Below, piece after piece: positions 36,034 through 45,757 of a stretch of DNA of 64,000 bases. The notes beneath the pieces were generated by a model. It was not told the DNA's origin and ran no database searches. It worked only from the letters and a program-made list of their open reading frames with translations. The stretch spans positions 56,376 to 120,375 of the forward strand of contig CAJJRX010000002.1 in the NCBI GenBank assembly GCA_905194315.1, written 5' to 3'. Origin of the DNA: an uncultured Sutterella sp. (GTDB lineage: Bacteria > Pseudomonadota > Gammaproteobacteria > Burkholderiales > Burkholderiaceae_F). Numbering within the stretch: the stretch's first letter is position 1; each line of letters starts with the position of its first letter. The translations under genes and the position numbers were made by a program.

Positions 36034-38046
36034 ATGACTTCTTCTGTCTCCGCTCAAATGATGGCCAATGCCATTCGCGCTCTGAGCATGGACGCTGTCC
36101 AAAAAGCCAAGTCAGGCCACCCCGGGATGCCGATGGGCATGGCTGATATTGCCACTGCACTCTGGAGCCGTCACCTGCGTTTCAATCCCTTGAACCCCCA
36201 GTGGACCAACCGTGACCGCTTTATTCTCTCGAACGGCCATGGTTCGATGCTCCAGTACGCATTGCTTCATCTGACCGGATACGACCTCTCGATCGATGAC
36301 CTGAAGGCTTTCCGTCAGCTGCACAGCAAAACGCCGGGACACCCTGAAGTCGATGTGACGCCCGGTGTGGAAACGACTACCGGTCCGCTTGGACAGGGGA
36401 TTGCCAACGGTGTGGGTATGGCGCTTGCGGAAAAGATGCTTGCCGCTGAATTCAACCGTGACGGCTACCCTGTGATCGATCACCATACGTATGTCTTCCT
36501 CGGTGACGGCTGCCTGATGGAAGGTATCAGCCACGAAGTCTGTTCTCTGGCCGGTGTGTGGAAACTCAACAAGCTGATCGCCATTTACGACGACAACGGC
36601 ATTTCGATCGACGGTGACGTCAAGGGCTGGTTCGGCGACGATACCCGCGGCCGTTTCGAAGCCTACGGCTGGAATGTGATCGGTCCCGTGGACGGCCACG
36701 ATATTGATGCCATGGACAAGGCGATCGCCGAAGCGAAGGCCTCCACCGACAAGCCGACACTCATTATTGCCAAGACCACCATCGGTAAGGGTTCGCCCAA
36801 CCGTCAGGGGACTTCCAAGGTGCACGGCGAGGCGCTCGGCGATGAGGAAATCGCGCTCACCCGTGAAGCTATCGGCTGGCCTTATCCGCCCTTTGAAATT
36901 CCCGCTGCCGTCTACGAAGCCTGGGATCACCGCGAGGCCGGTGCTCAGGAGGAATCCGACTGGCAGGATATGTTTGACCGCTACAGTGTCGCTCATCCTG
37001 AACTCGCCCGCGAGCTGCTGCGCCGCCTTGACGGGGAACTGCCCGAAAAGTGGCCCGAAGTCGTGATGAACGCGCTTTGCGAAGCCCAGGCTGCTCAGGA
37101 ATCGATCGCTACGCGTAAAGCCAGCCAGAAGGCGCTTAACGCACTCGCCCCCGCACTGCCCGAGCTGCTCGGCGGTTCGGCTGACCTGACGGGATCGAAT
37201 CTGACGAACTGGAATGGTGTGAAGTCGCTCAACACCGGCGATATGCTCGCCCGCCACATCAGCTACGGTGTGCGCGAGTTCGGTATGTCTGCCATCCTGA
37301 ACGGTATTGCACTGCACGGCGGTTTCATCCCCTATGCTGCAACCTTCCTGACGTTCTCCGACTATTCGCGCAATGCGCTTCGCATGGCCGCGCTGATGAA
37401 ACAGCGTGTGATCAATGTCTTCACGCATGACTCCATCGGTCTTGGCGAAGACGGTCCCACGCACCAGTCCATCGAGCATGTGCCCAGCCTGCGCCTGATC
37501 CCGGGTATGAATGTCTGGCGTCCTGCCGATACGGTTGAAACGATTGTTGCCTGGGCGAGCGCCATTGAACGCCGTCGCGGTCCGTCCTGCCTCGTGCTGA
37601 CGCGCCAGAGCGTGCCCTTTATCGATCGTGAGGAAATTGATGCCGACAGAATCGCCCGCGGCGGTTATGTCGTGCAGGAAGCGCCTGCCGGTGCTGAAGC
37701 GATCGAGGTTGTGCTGCTTGCCACCGGCTCTGAAGTCGGTCTCGCCATCAGCGCCTTCAAGGAACTGACTGCCCGCAATATCCAGTGCCGTGTGGTCTCC
37801 ATGCCCTGTGCGGACATCTTCGATGAACAGTGCGAAGAGTACCGCTCGAGCGTGCTCCCCAAGGGCGTGCCGGTTGTGGCTATTGAAGCCGCCCGCACGG
37901 ATCTCTGGTACAAGTATTTCTCCGGCAAGGGTACCGTTATCGGTATTGACACCTTTGGTGAAAGCGCCCCTGCCGGTGTGCTCTGGAAGCATTTCGGCTT
38001 TACCGTCGAAAATGTGGTCTCTAAAGTTGAACAACTGCTGAAATAA
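36034..38046 (+). CDS. tkt: Transketolase
   Basis: Thiamine-diphosphate enzyme of the pentose phosphate pathway. The N-terminal domain has SGHPGMPMGMADIA, the ThDP/Mg motif GDGCLMEGISHE through the Asn-containing IAIYDDNGISIDG, and GQGIANGVGMALAEK. The PYR domain has YAATFLTFSDYSRNALRMAALM and THDSIGLGEDGPTHQ. From ATG 36034 (MTSSVSAQMM) the protein has 670 aa, typical. Upstream codons are in frame but not family-like. It forms a carbon-metabolism cluster with gap and pgk. Confidence 0.97.
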   Translation: MTSSVSAQMMANAIRALSMDAVQKAKSGHPGMPMGMADIATALWSRHLRFNPLNPQWTNRDRFILSNGHGSMLQYALLHLTGYDLSIDDLKAFRQLHSKTPGHPEVDVTPGVETTTGPLGQGIANGVGMALAEKMLAAEFNRDGYPVIDHHTYVFLGDGCLMEGISHEVCSLAGVWKLNKLIAIYDDNGISIDGDVKGWFGDDTRGRFEAYGWNVIGPVDGHDIDAMDKAIAEAKASTDKPTLIIAKTTIGKGSPNRQGTSKVHGEALGDEEIALTREAIGWPYPPFEIPAAVYEAWDHREAGAQEESDWQDMFDRYSVAHPELARELLRRLDGELPEKWPEVVMNALCEAQAAQESIATRKASQKALNALAPALPELLGGSADLTGSNLTNWNGVKSLNTGDMLARHISYGVREFGMSAILNGIALHGGFIPYAATFLTFSDYSRNALRMAALMKQRVINVFTHDSIGLGEDGPTHQSIEHVPSLRLIPGMNVWRPADTVETIVAWASAIERRRGPSCLVLTRQSVPFIDREEIDADRIARGGYVVQEAPAGAEAIEVVLLATGSEVGLAISAFKELTARNIQCRVVSMPCADIFDEQCEEYRSSVLPKGVPVVAIEAARTDLWYKYFSGKGTVIGIDTFGESAPAGVLWKHFGFTVENVVSKVEQLLK

Positions 38047-38066
38047 TTTTCAAGGAACCCCAAAAC

Positions 38067-39083
38067 ATGACTATTCGCGCTGCCATTACTGGCTTTGGTC
38101 GCATTGGCCGAAATGTTCTCCGTGCCCACTATGAATATGCCAAGCAGCATGACATCGAGATTGTGGCCATCAACGCCCCGGGCGAACTGCCCGTGCATGC
38201 TCATCTGCTGCAGTATGACTCCTGCCACGGTCGTTTTAACGCCAAGGTGGAAGTCGCCGGTGACGATACGCTGTATGTTGATGGTGACAAGATTCACGTT
38301 TTCGCCACCCGTGACCCGAAGGAAATCCCCTGGGGCGACTATGGCGTTGATGTGGTGATGGAATGCACCGGCGCCTTTAATTCCAAGGAAAAGAGCATTG
38401 TTCACATTGAGCAGGGTGCCAAGAAGGTTCTGCTGTCCGCTCCGGGCAAGACCGCTGATGCGACCGTTGTCTACGGTGTGAATCAGGACACTCTGAAGGC
38501 CTCCGATCTGGTCGTCTCCAACGCCTCCTGCACGACGAACTGTCTCGCTCCGCTCGCCAAGGCGCTCCACCGCACCGTCGGTATTGAACGCGGTCTGATG
38601 ACCACGGTTCACGCCTACACGAACGATCAGGTTCTCACGGACCTCTATCACAAGGACATCCGTCGCGCCCGCGCCGCCACGCGCTCGCTGATTCCGACCA
38701 AGACCGGTGCCGCCAAGGCTGTCGGCCTTGTGCTGCCCGAACTCAACGGTCTGCTTGACGGCTTTGCTGTGCGTGTTCCCACGCTCAACGTGAGCTTTGT
38801 GGACCTCACCTTTATCGCCAAGCGTGACACCAGCGCTGAAGAAATCAATGCGCTGATGAAGGAGGCTTCCGAAGCTGACGACCTGCGCGGTATTCTCGGC
38901 TATAACGATCTTCCGCTCGTCTCGTGTGACTTCAACCACGACCCGCGAAGCTCCATCTTCGACGCCACGCTGACCAAGCTCTCCGGCGAACGCCTCGTCA
39001 AGGTGACGAGCTGGTACGACAACGAATGGGCCTTCTCCTGCCGTATGCTCGATACCGCTGTGGCCATGATGGCCGCCCGCTGA
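38067..39083 (+). CDS. gap: Glyceraldehyde-3-phosphate dehydrogenase, type I
   Basis: NAD-dependent (possibly also NADP) glycolytic enzyme. The Rossmann start is AAITGFGRIGRNVLRA. The catalytic Cys lies in SNASCTTNCLAPLAK, and the catalytic His in TVHAYTNDQ follows. IRRARAA, SLIPTKTGAA and SWYDNEWAFSCR complete the family pattern. Length is 338 aa. It begins 20 bp after tkt. Confidence 0.97.
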   Translation: MTIRAAITGFGRIGRNVLRAHYEYAKQHDIEIVAINAPGELPVHAHLLQYDSCHGRFNAKVEVAGDDTLYVDGDKIHVFATRDPKEIPWGDYGVDVVMECTGAFNSKEKSIVHIEQGAKKVLLSAPGKTADATVVYGVNQDTLKASDLVVSNASCTTNCLAPLAKALHRTVGIERGLMTTVHAYTNDQVLTDLYHKDIRRARAATRSLIPTKTGAAKAVGLVLPELNGLLDGFAVRVPTLNVSFVDLTFIAKRDTSAEEINALMKEASEADDLRGILGYNDLPLVSCDFNHDPRSSIFDATLTKLSGERLVKVTSWYDNEWAFSCRMLDTAVAMMAAR

Positions 39084-39101
39084 TACGGCTGAGCGCAACA
39101 T

Positions 39102-39145
39102 GAAAAACCACGCTGCCCGGAGACCGGGCCACAGCGTGGTTTTTC
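39102..39145. terminator. Strong terminator between gap and pgk
   Basis: GAAAAACCACGCTG / CAGCGTGGTTTTTC form a long perfect stem with a CCCGG / CCGGG inner helix and T runs on both strands. Some readthrough to pgk is probably needed, or pgk has its own promoter in the short gap. Confidence 0.85.
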
Positions 39146-39175
39146 AGTATCAAACAACCTGATCAAGGATTAGAC

Positions 39176-40378
39176 ATGCAAGTTACAACACTCGAACAGT
39201 TGGCCGCCTCCGGCGCTCTCAAGGGCAAACGTGTTTTGATTCGCTCCGACCTTAATGCGCCGCGTGACGAAGCGGGTCATATCACCAATGAAGCCCGCCT
39301 TGTGGCCAGTATTCCTGCCATCCGTATGGCGCTCGATGCCGGCGCTGCCGTGATGGTGGTGAGCCATCTTGGTCGTCCGACCGAAGGCGTGGTCCGTCCC
39401 GAAGACAGCCTCTCGGGCATTGCCGCCCGGATGAGCGAGCTGCTCGGCGTTCCGATGCCCCTGCGTACCGACTGGGTCGATGGTGTTGAGGTCGCCGCAG
39501 GTGAAGTGGTGATGCTCGAGAACTGCCGCTGCAATGCCGGTGAGAAGAAGTGCAACGACGATCTCAGCCGCAAGTATGCCCGTCTGTGTGACGTGTTTGT
39601 CAACGACGCTTTCGGTACGGCACACCGCGCAGAAGCAACAACTGTCGGCGTTGCCCGCTATGCGGAAATTGCCTGTGCCGGTCCGCTGATGGCCGGGGAA
39701 ATCGACGCGCTCACCCGTGCCGTGGAAGAGGCTGCTCATCCGCTCACAGCGATTGTGGGCGGCTCCAAGGTCAGCACAAAACTTACCATTCTCACCAACC
39801 TTGCCCGTAAGGTTGACCGTCTTATCGTGGGCGGCGGTATTCTCAATACCTTCCTGCTTGCCGCCGGCAAGAAGATCGGCAAGAGCCTTGCCGAACCCGA
39901 GCTCGTGGACGAATGCCGCGCCGTGCTCGCCGTGCTGGCAGAGAAAGGCGCTGAACTGCCCATGCCGGTTGACGTTGTTGTCGCCAAGGCCTTTGCTGAA
40001 GATGCTCCGCACCGCGTGGCCGATGTCGATGACGTGGCCGATGACGAGATGATCCTCGACGTGGGTCCGAAGACCGCTGCCATGCTCGGCGAAATCGTCA
40101 AAGCCTCCGGCACGATCGTCTGGAACGGTCCGGTGGGCGTCTTTGAAATGGCTCCGTTTGCCAACGGTACCCGCGTGCTGGCTCAGGCTATTGCCGAGGC
40201 GACAGACCGTGGTGCATTCTCGATTGCCGGCGGTGGTGACACCATTGCCGCTGTGGGCGCCTTTGATATTGCTGAACGTATCAGCTACATCTCCACCGGT
40301 GGCGGTGCCTTCCTTGAGTTCCTCGAGGGTAAGGTGCTGCCTGCGGTGGCGATTCTTGAAGAGCGCCGCGCCGCCTGA
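39176..40378 (+). CDS. pgk: Phosphoglycerate kinase
   Basis: Glycolytic kinase transferring phosphate from 1,3-bisphosphoglycerate to ADP. RVLIRSDLNAPRDE, SHLGRPTEG, VFVNDAFGTAHRAEATTVG and IVGGSKVSTKL mark the N domain. VGPKTAAML, WNGPVGVFE and GGGDTIAAV mark the C-terminal nucleotide domain. Length is 400 aa. Confidence 0.98.
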   Translation: MQVTTLEQLAASGALKGKRVLIRSDLNAPRDEAGHITNEARLVASIPAIRMALDAGAAVMVVSHLGRPTEGVVRPEDSLSGIAARMSELLGVPMPLRTDWVDGVEVAAGEVVMLENCRCNAGEKKCNDDLSRKYARLCDVFVNDAFGTAHRAEATTVGVARYAEIACAGPLMAGEIDALTRAVEEAAHPLTAIVGGSKVSTKLTILTNLARKVDRLIVGGGILNTFLLAAGKKIGKSLAEPELVDECRAVLAVLAEKGAELPMPVDVVVAKAFAEDAPHRVADVDDVADDEMILDVGPKTAAMLGEIVKASGTIVWNGPVGVFEMAPFANGTRVLAQAIAEATDRGAFSIAGGGDTIAAVGAFDIAERISYISTGGGAFLEFLEGKVLPAVAILEERRAA

Positions 40379-40403
40379 CGCTTTCGCAGGGTGATCTGAT
40401 CCG

Positions 40404-40439
40404 ACCCGCCAGCATTTCCGCAGGCGGGTTTCTTTTTTT
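40404..40439 (+). terminator. Terminator after pgk
   Basis: The stem ACCCGCC / GGCGGGT has a 12 nt loop and is followed by TTCTTTTTTT. Confidence 0.85.
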
Positions 40440-40542
40440 GCTGCCCAGAGCGGGCAGCTGCCTTTATACCGGCACTCGCGCACTGTGTTAGCATGGTTTC
40501 AGTGTCCGCCTTTTTCCGGGCGGCTTCAGAGGAGTAAGGACC

Positions 40543-41787
40543 ATGTATAAAGACGAGTTACTGGAGCGCTTCCTGCGCTATGTTGCCATCAGCAGTCAGA
40601 GTTGCGCCAAAGCCGGCGTTGTGCCGAGTTCTGAAGGACAGTGGGCGATGGCCCGTCTGCTTGCTGACGAACTCAAAGCGCTCGGGCTCAAGGATGTTAA
40701 CGTCTCGGAATTTGCCTGTGTGACGGCGTGTCTTCCGTCGAATCTGCCCGAAGGGGTAAAGGTGCCGGTGGCGGGCTGGTGTGCGCATATGGATACTGTT
40801 GACAGCGGTCTGAGTCCGGATATTCATCCGCACCTTGTGAAAAACTATGACGGTGGTGATATCTGTCTGAATGCGGAAAAAGATATCTGGATGCGCGTGG
40901 CGGATCACCCGGAACTCAAAAAATACACCGGTGACGATCTGATTGTCACCGACGGCACATCGGTGCTCGGCGCAGACAACAAGTCGGCCATTGCCAACCT
41001 GATGACTGCACTGGATGTGGTGATTCGTGAGAACCGTCCGCACGGTACCATCTATGTGGCTTTTGTACCCGATGAGGAGATCGGTCTGTGCGGCGCGAAA
41101 AAGCTTGATTTCAGCCGCTTTCCGGTTGACTTTGCCTACACGATTGACTCGTGCGAAGTTGGCGAGCTCGTCTATCAGACATTCAACGCCGGCAGTGCGG
41201 AAATCACCATTAAGGGGGTGACTGCCCATCCGATGTCCGCCAAAGGCGTGCTGGTCAATCCGACACTCATTGCCGTGGATTTTGTGAACGGCCTGGACCG
41301 GAAGGAGACGCCGGAATGCACTGACGGCACAGACGGTTTCATCTGGGTGCACAGCATCCGCTCAACGCCTTCCGTGGCGCAGATCGGCGTGAAGATCCGC
41401 GATCACCATCTCGATGGCTACAAGGCAAAGAAGGCTAAAGTTCAGGCAATCGTTGAACAGCTGAAAAAAGCCAACCCGCGTGCCGGTATCACGCTTGAAA
41501 TGTCAGATACCTACGGCAATATTGCCGATGCGCTGACGGACGGGAACCGTGCCGGACTTGATCTGCTTTTCAAAGTGTATGAAAAGACCGGTGTCAGACC
41601 CATGGAAATTGCCATGCGCGGCGGTACGGACGGCTCCTACATCTCCACGCAGGGGATTCTGACACCGAACTATTTCACCGGTGCGCATAACTTTCACAGC
41701 AACTGCGAGTTCATGCCGATGAAGTCTTTTGAGAAGAGTCTGGAAGTCACGCTGACGCTCATTGATGCCATTGCCGCGCTGAAGTAG
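40543..41787 (+). CDS. pepT: Peptidase T (tripeptide aminopeptidase)
   Basis: M20-family zinc aminopeptidase that removes N-terminal residues from tripeptides in the cytoplasm. Metal ligands are seen in CAHMDTVD, GADNKSAIAN and PDEEIGLCGA. The dimerisation domain contains VTAHPMSAKG, and the C-terminal ligand lies in NFTG/HNFHS (AHNFHSNCEFMP). At 414 aa it matches PepT (about 410). It is a single gene with its own upstream region; a dedA terminator lies after it. Confidence 0.95.
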   Translation: MYKDELLERFLRYVAISSQSCAKAGVVPSSEGQWAMARLLADELKALGLKDVNVSEFACVTACLPSNLPEGVKVPVAGWCAHMDTVDSGLSPDIHPHLVKNYDGGDICLNAEKDIWMRVADHPELKKYTGDDLIVTDGTSVLGADNKSAIANLMTALDVVIRENRPHGTIYVAFVPDEEIGLCGAKKLDFSRFPVDFAYTIDSCEVGELVYQTFNAGSAEITIKGVTAHPMSAKGVLVNPTLIAVDFVNGLDRKETPECTDGTDGFIWVHSIRSTPSVAQIGVKIRDHHLDGYKAKKAKVQAIVEQLKKANPRAGITLEMSDTYGNIADALTDGNRAGLDLLFKVYEKTGVRPMEIAMRGGTDGSYISTQGILTPNYFTGAHNFHSNCEFMPMKSFEKSLEVTLTLIDAIAALK

Positions 41788-41817
41788 CGCCGCAGCGCCC
41801 GGCTTACCTGTGCATAC

Positions 41818-41851
41818 AAAAGGCCGTCGGGAGCAGTGCTTCCGGCGGCCT
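41818..41851 (-). terminator. Terminator after the DedA gene
   Basis: A 14 bp stem with two G-T pairs (AGGCCGTCGGGAGC / GCTTCCGGCGGCCT) and a 3 nt loop is followed by TTTT on the - strand. It may also serve pepT. Confidence 0.8.
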
Positions 41852-41869
41852 CTGAACACAGTACGCTTT

Positions 41870-42517
41870 TCAGGACTTCTCTTTGTGGAGGGCCTTCCAG
41901 ATGGCGCCGACAAGCAGCGGACCGGCCACTGCGGCGGCCATCCCCAGGAGCAGGATAATGGAGAGGTTGTTCTTGATGAACGGAATGTTGCCGAAGACGT
42001 AACCGGCACCGATCAGGCTGAATGCCCAGAGGATGGCGCCTGTGGCACTGAAGAGTTCAAAGCGCAGGCCGTCCATTCTGGCCGCCCCGGCAATAAGCGG
42101 TGCAAAGGCGCGCACAATCGGAACAAAACGCGCCAGCAGCACGGTCTTGCCGCCGTGACGGAGGTAAAAATCGTGGGCCGTACGCAGTTTGGCGGCATTG
42201 ATCCAGCGGATATCACCCGAATAAATCCGTTTGCCGAGCCAGCGTCCCTGTTCGTAGCCGAGAGTGTTCCCGGCAATGGCGCCGACAGCCACAGCGAGCA
42301 TGAGCAGCCAGGGGCTTGTTGTGCCCGAGGCGGCAACCGTTCCTGCCACAAACAGCAGAGAGTCTCCGGGCAGGAAAGACATCACGACAAAGCCGGTTTC
42401 AAGAAAGAAAATCAGAAACATGGCAATGTAGATCCACATGCCATAATTAGTGGCCAGATTGACGAGAAAAGCGTCAGCGTTGGTAAACAGATTGACAACA
42501 AGGTCCGTGATGTCCAT
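41870..42517 (-). CDS. DedA/VTT family membrane protein
   Basis: Inner-membrane protein of about 215 aa with the DedA (SNARE-assoc/VTT) core. ETGFVVMSFLPGDSLLFVAG, GNTLGYEQGRWLG and RFVPIVRAFAPLIAGAARM contain the conserved Glu, Asp and Arg residues that matter in YqjA/YghB. Members act as lipid scramblases or flippases and in proton-motive-force homeostasis. Start at 42517 (MDITDLVVNLF) is preferred over an upstream GTG with no family match. Confidence 0.88.
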   Translation of the reverse strand: MDITDLVVNLFTNADAFLVNLATNYGMWIYIAMFLIFFLETGFVVMSFLPGDSLLFVAGTVAASGTTSPWLLMLAVAVGAIAGNTLGYEQGRWLGKRIYSGDIRWINAAKLRTAHDFYLRHGGKTVLLARFVPIVRAFAPLIAGAARMDGLRFELFSATGAILWAFSLIGAGYVFGNIPFIKNNLSIILLLGMAAAVAGPLLVGAIWKALHKEKS

Positions 42518-42702
42518 GGCGTTTTGTGCGATGTGATAGTGTTTAGGTTCTGTGGATGACGGACAAGGTGTTCGGGCGTTGAACACAATGCCTGTCACGG
42601 ATGCGAAAAGTACTTTAGCTCTCTATCATACAGAAGGTTGGCACCTCCTGAGGAGGTGACAGAAAATGAATTGTATAGACCTCTTTCGAGGACAGCAGAC
42701 GA

Positions 42703-44757
42703 ATGGAAAAACTTCAACTCCCGCAACCTCCCGCAAGACGCGAAATTTCTGAACTTCCCAGCCAGCTGATCAGCCAGATTGCCGCCGGTGAAGTGATCGA
42801 ACGTCCTGCATCGGTCGTGAAAGAACTCATGGAAAATGCCATCGATGCAGGGGCTGACGAGATTGAGGTGCGCCTTGACGGGGGCGGTCTGAAACGTATT
42901 GTGGTCACCGACAACGGCTCGGGCATTGAAAAGGATCAGATTCCGCTTGCACTCAAACGTCATGCGACAAGCAAAATCCGGAACCTGTTTGAACTTGAGA
43001 GTGTCAGCAGTCTCGGTTTCCGCGGCGAGGCACTTGCCAGTATTGATGCGGTGAGTGATCTGCGTCTGCGAAGCCGCACCCCGACGGGCGAATCGGCCTG
43101 GGAGTGGCATGACGGGGAGCTTGCACCGGCAGCCGGGCTGATCGGTACGCGAGTGGAGGTGGCAGACCTTTTTTACAAGACCCCCGCACGCCGCAAGTTC
43201 ATGAAGTCCGAGGCAACCGAAACCGCTCATGTGGTTGAGTTCCTTGAGCGTCTGGCGCTGGCACGCCCCGATGTCGCCTTCCGGCTTGTCGCCAACGGCC
43301 GCGAGGTTCTCGCGCTCGGACGCGCACAGGATCCGGCAGCACGCATTGTCGCGATCATGCCCAGGGAGTTTGACGGACACTACCGTGAGGTTGATGAGCA
43401 CTTCGGCAATATGCGCCTGCAGGGGCTCGTGGGTCTGCCCACTGTCTCGCGTGCGCGTGCCGATGCCCAGTACTTCTTTGTCAACGGCCGCTATGTCCGT
43501 GACAAAGTCCTCACGCACGCCATGCGCAGTGCCTATCAGGATGTGCTTCACGGCCAGAGTCAGATGCTTTACTGTCTGTTTTTGTGGATGGATCCTGCGG
43601 CGGTTGATGCGAATGTGCACCCCACCAAGATGGAGGTGCGTTTCCGGGAGTCTCAGCGCATCCACCAGTTCATTGCCAGAACAGTCAAATCAGTGCTCGC
43701 AGCGCCCGGCGCAGCCGGCACAACTGCCATGCAGGAGACGCCTGATGTACGCGAGTCGCTGACCGGAATTCCCGGCAGCCTGTTTCACCGGGAGCAGCCT
43801 GTGCAGAGCCGGGACGGTTCCTCACCTGAGCAGCCGTCTTTTGCCGGCAGCGGTACCGGTGCACGCATTGCTGATGCCGGCGGCTCCCGCACGGGCGGAC
43901 TCAATGTCACCGGTGCCATGCGCGCCATGGGAGCGCCGCTGGAAACAGCGCTTGCCGCTGCCCGCGGAGATATCCCGGCACCCATGCATGTGCAGTCTCT
44001 CAATCTCACAGGCGGACAGTTTGTGCGGGAGGATTCGGTGAAGCCAGCCGCTCAAGCACCACTGCAGGAGACTTCCCCGGCGCCGGCACCGACACCGTCT
44101 GCTGCGCCAGCAGCCGTGCAGGAGGCCTCCCTCGGGGCTGATAACAGCACCGAGGGTCTTCCCTACGGGACGCTCGGGCGGCCAATCGCTCAGATTGCAG
44201 GCATCTATGTGCTCTCAGAGTGTGCCCGTGGGCTCATCATTGTGGATATGCATGCGGCTGCCGAACGGGTGACCTATGAGCGGCTTAAGCGGCAGGTTCA
44301 TGCGAAGAAAGTGCCGGTGCAGAGTGCTCTGATTCCTCAGGTCATGCAGGTGAGTGCAACAGAAATGGCCACTTTTGAAGAGCATCGTGAAACGCTTCTC
44401 TCCTACGGCTTTGATATCAGCCCCTCTGGAGGTAATGCGCTGGCCATCCGCGCGCTGCCTGCCGTGACGGCGGATGCGCCTGTGGAGAGTGTCGCCCGTA
44501 TGGTGCACGGCATACTGGAGGATCTTCACGAGTACGGCGAAAGTCAGAAGGTTGAGGAGCTCACCAACCACATGCTCGCCACGATTGCCTGCCACGGGTC
44601 TGTGCGTGCCCACCGCCAGCTCACCATTCCCGAGATGGATGCACTGCTGCGCGCCATGGAGCAGACCGAGCGCGCGGATCAGTGCAATCACGGCCGACCC
44701 ACCTGGCGTCTTTTTACCGTTGAGGATCTGGACGCACTCTTTCTGAGAGGTCAGTGA
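42703..44757 (+). CDS. mutL: DNA mismatch repair protein MutL (endonuclease type)
   Basis: The N-terminal GHKL ATPase domain shows ELMENAIDAGAD, VTDNGSGIEKDQ and SLGFRGEALASI, and then FYKTPARRKF. A Pro/Ala/Gly-rich linker spans about 345-480. In the C-terminal domain the metal site DMHAAAERVTYE fits the nicking motif DQHA(X)2E(X)4E except Met for Gln. ACHGSVRAHRQL and CNHGRPTWR also fit endonuclease-active MutL. So repair here probably does not rely on MutH and Dam methylation. Length is 684 aa. Its stop overlaps the miaA start (TGATG). Confidence 0.95.
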   Translation: MEKLQLPQPPARREISELPSQLISQIAAGEVIERPASVVKELMENAIDAGADEIEVRLDGGGLKRIVVTDNGSGIEKDQIPLALKRHATSKIRNLFELESVSSLGFRGEALASIDAVSDLRLRSRTPTGESAWEWHDGELAPAAGLIGTRVEVADLFYKTPARRKFMKSEATETAHVVEFLERLALARPDVAFRLVANGREVLALGRAQDPAARIVAIMPREFDGHYREVDEHFGNMRLQGLVGLPTVSRARADAQYFFVNGRYVRDKVLTHAMRSAYQDVLHGQSQMLYCLFLWMDPAAVDANVHPTKMEVRFRESQRIHQFIARTVKSVLAAPGAAGTTAMQETPDVRESLTGIPGSLFHREQPVQSRDGSSPEQPSFAGSGTGARIADAGGSRTGGLNVTGAMRAMGAPLETALAAARGDIPAPMHVQSLNLTGGQFVREDSVKPAAQAPLQETSPAPAPTPSAAPAAVQEASLGADNSTEGLPYGTLGRPIAQIAGIYVLSECARGLIIVDMHAAAERVTYERLKRQVHAKKVPVQSALIPQVMQVSATEMATFEEHRETLLSYGFDISPSGGNALAIRALPAVTADAPVESVARMVHGILEDLHEYGESQKVEELTNHMLATIACHGSVRAHRQLTIPEMDALLRAMEQTERADQCNHGRPTWRLFTVEDLDALFLRGQ

Positions 44758-45704
44758 TGCAGGCCAGGGCGTTTGTCATTCTCGGACCGACAGCCTCGGG
44801 GAAATCCGCGCTATCGCTTTTTCTCGCCGGGCGCTATCCGGTGGAGATCATCTCCATGGATTCGGCGCTCGTCTACCGCGGCATGGATATCGGCAGCGCC
44901 AAACCGACGCCGGCCGAACGGGCGCTCTGTCCCCATCATCTGATTGATGTGCGTGATATCGGTGACCCGTACAGTGCCGCGGATTTTGTGCAGGACACAC
45001 TGCGTCTTGTTGATGAGATTCATGCGCGGGGACACTACCCTCTGATTGTGGGTGGCACGATGCTTTACTACAAGGCGCTCTCGGAGGGACTCAATGACAT
45101 GCCCTCCACCGATCCGGCGGTTCGCGAGCGCATTCTTGCTCAGGGACAGGAAATCGGCTGGCCTGCGATGCATGAGAGGCTTTCTCAGGTGGATCCTGAA
45201 ACCGCTTCGCGTCTGAGCAGGAATGACTCACAGCGTATCTCCCGTGCGCTTGAAGTCTATGAGATGACCGGAAAGGCGATTTCAGTTTTTCACAGTGAGC
45301 AGATCCGGCAGCCGATTCTGTCGTTTGAAACGGTTGGACTGATGATCGGTGAGCGGAAAATTCTGCACGCCCGTATCGAAGAGCGGTTTATGGCGATGCT
45401 TGAGGCAGGGTTTCTCGACGAGGTCAGGGCGCTGATGTGCAGGGCTGATTTTGATGAGCTGAGTCCGGCGATGCGGGCCGTGGGCTACCGGCAGGCGATT
45501 CAGTACCTCAAGGGTGAGACCGGCTATGAGGCGTTTGTTGCGGCGGGAATTGCCGCCACGCGCCAGCTTGCCAAGCGGCAGATCACCTGGATGCGGGGTA
45601 TGGACGGTCTCAAACTGATCAACCCGCTCGCGCCGCAGGCCGGGGAGGAGATATCCGGAGCCTTTGAGGCGGTTCTCAACGCACGGCAGGACCAGACAAA
45701 ATAA
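44757..45704 (+). CDS. miaA: tRNA dimethylallyltransferase MiaA
   Basis: Adds the isopentenyl group to A37 of tRNAs reading UNN codons. The P-loop GPTASGKSALS is at about residues 9-19. SMDSALVYRGMDIGSAKPT, then VGGTMLYYKAL, NDSQRISRALEVYE, and RQLAKRQITWMRG complete the family. Length is 315 aa. ATG 44757 overlaps the mutL stop; GTG 44754 is an alternative. mutL-miaA is a classic pair. Confidence 0.96.
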   Translation: MQARAFVILGPTASGKSALSLFLAGRYPVEIISMDSALVYRGMDIGSAKPTPAERALCPHHLIDVRDIGDPYSAADFVQDTLRLVDEIHARGHYPLIVGGTMLYYKALSEGLNDMPSTDPAVRERILAQGQEIGWPAMHERLSQVDPETASRLSRNDSQRISRALEVYEMTGKAISVFHSEQIRQPILSFETVGLMIGERKILHARIEERFMAMLEAGFLDEVRALMCRADFDELSPAMRAVGYRQAIQYLKGETGYEAFVAAGIAATRQLAKRQITWMRGMDGLKLINPLAPQAGEEISGAFEAVLNARQDQTK

Positions 45705-45735
45705 AAACGGGTGACGGCATCAGCCGGCACCCGTT
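45701..45735 (-). terminator. Terminator after purM (and miaA)
   Basis: AACGGGTG / CACCCGTT (8 bp, loop with GCCGG / CCGGC pairing) is followed on the - strand by TTTTTATTTT. It lies between the convergent miaA and purM. Confidence 0.8.
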
Positions 45736-45757
45736 GAGTTCTTTCAGACTCGCACGC

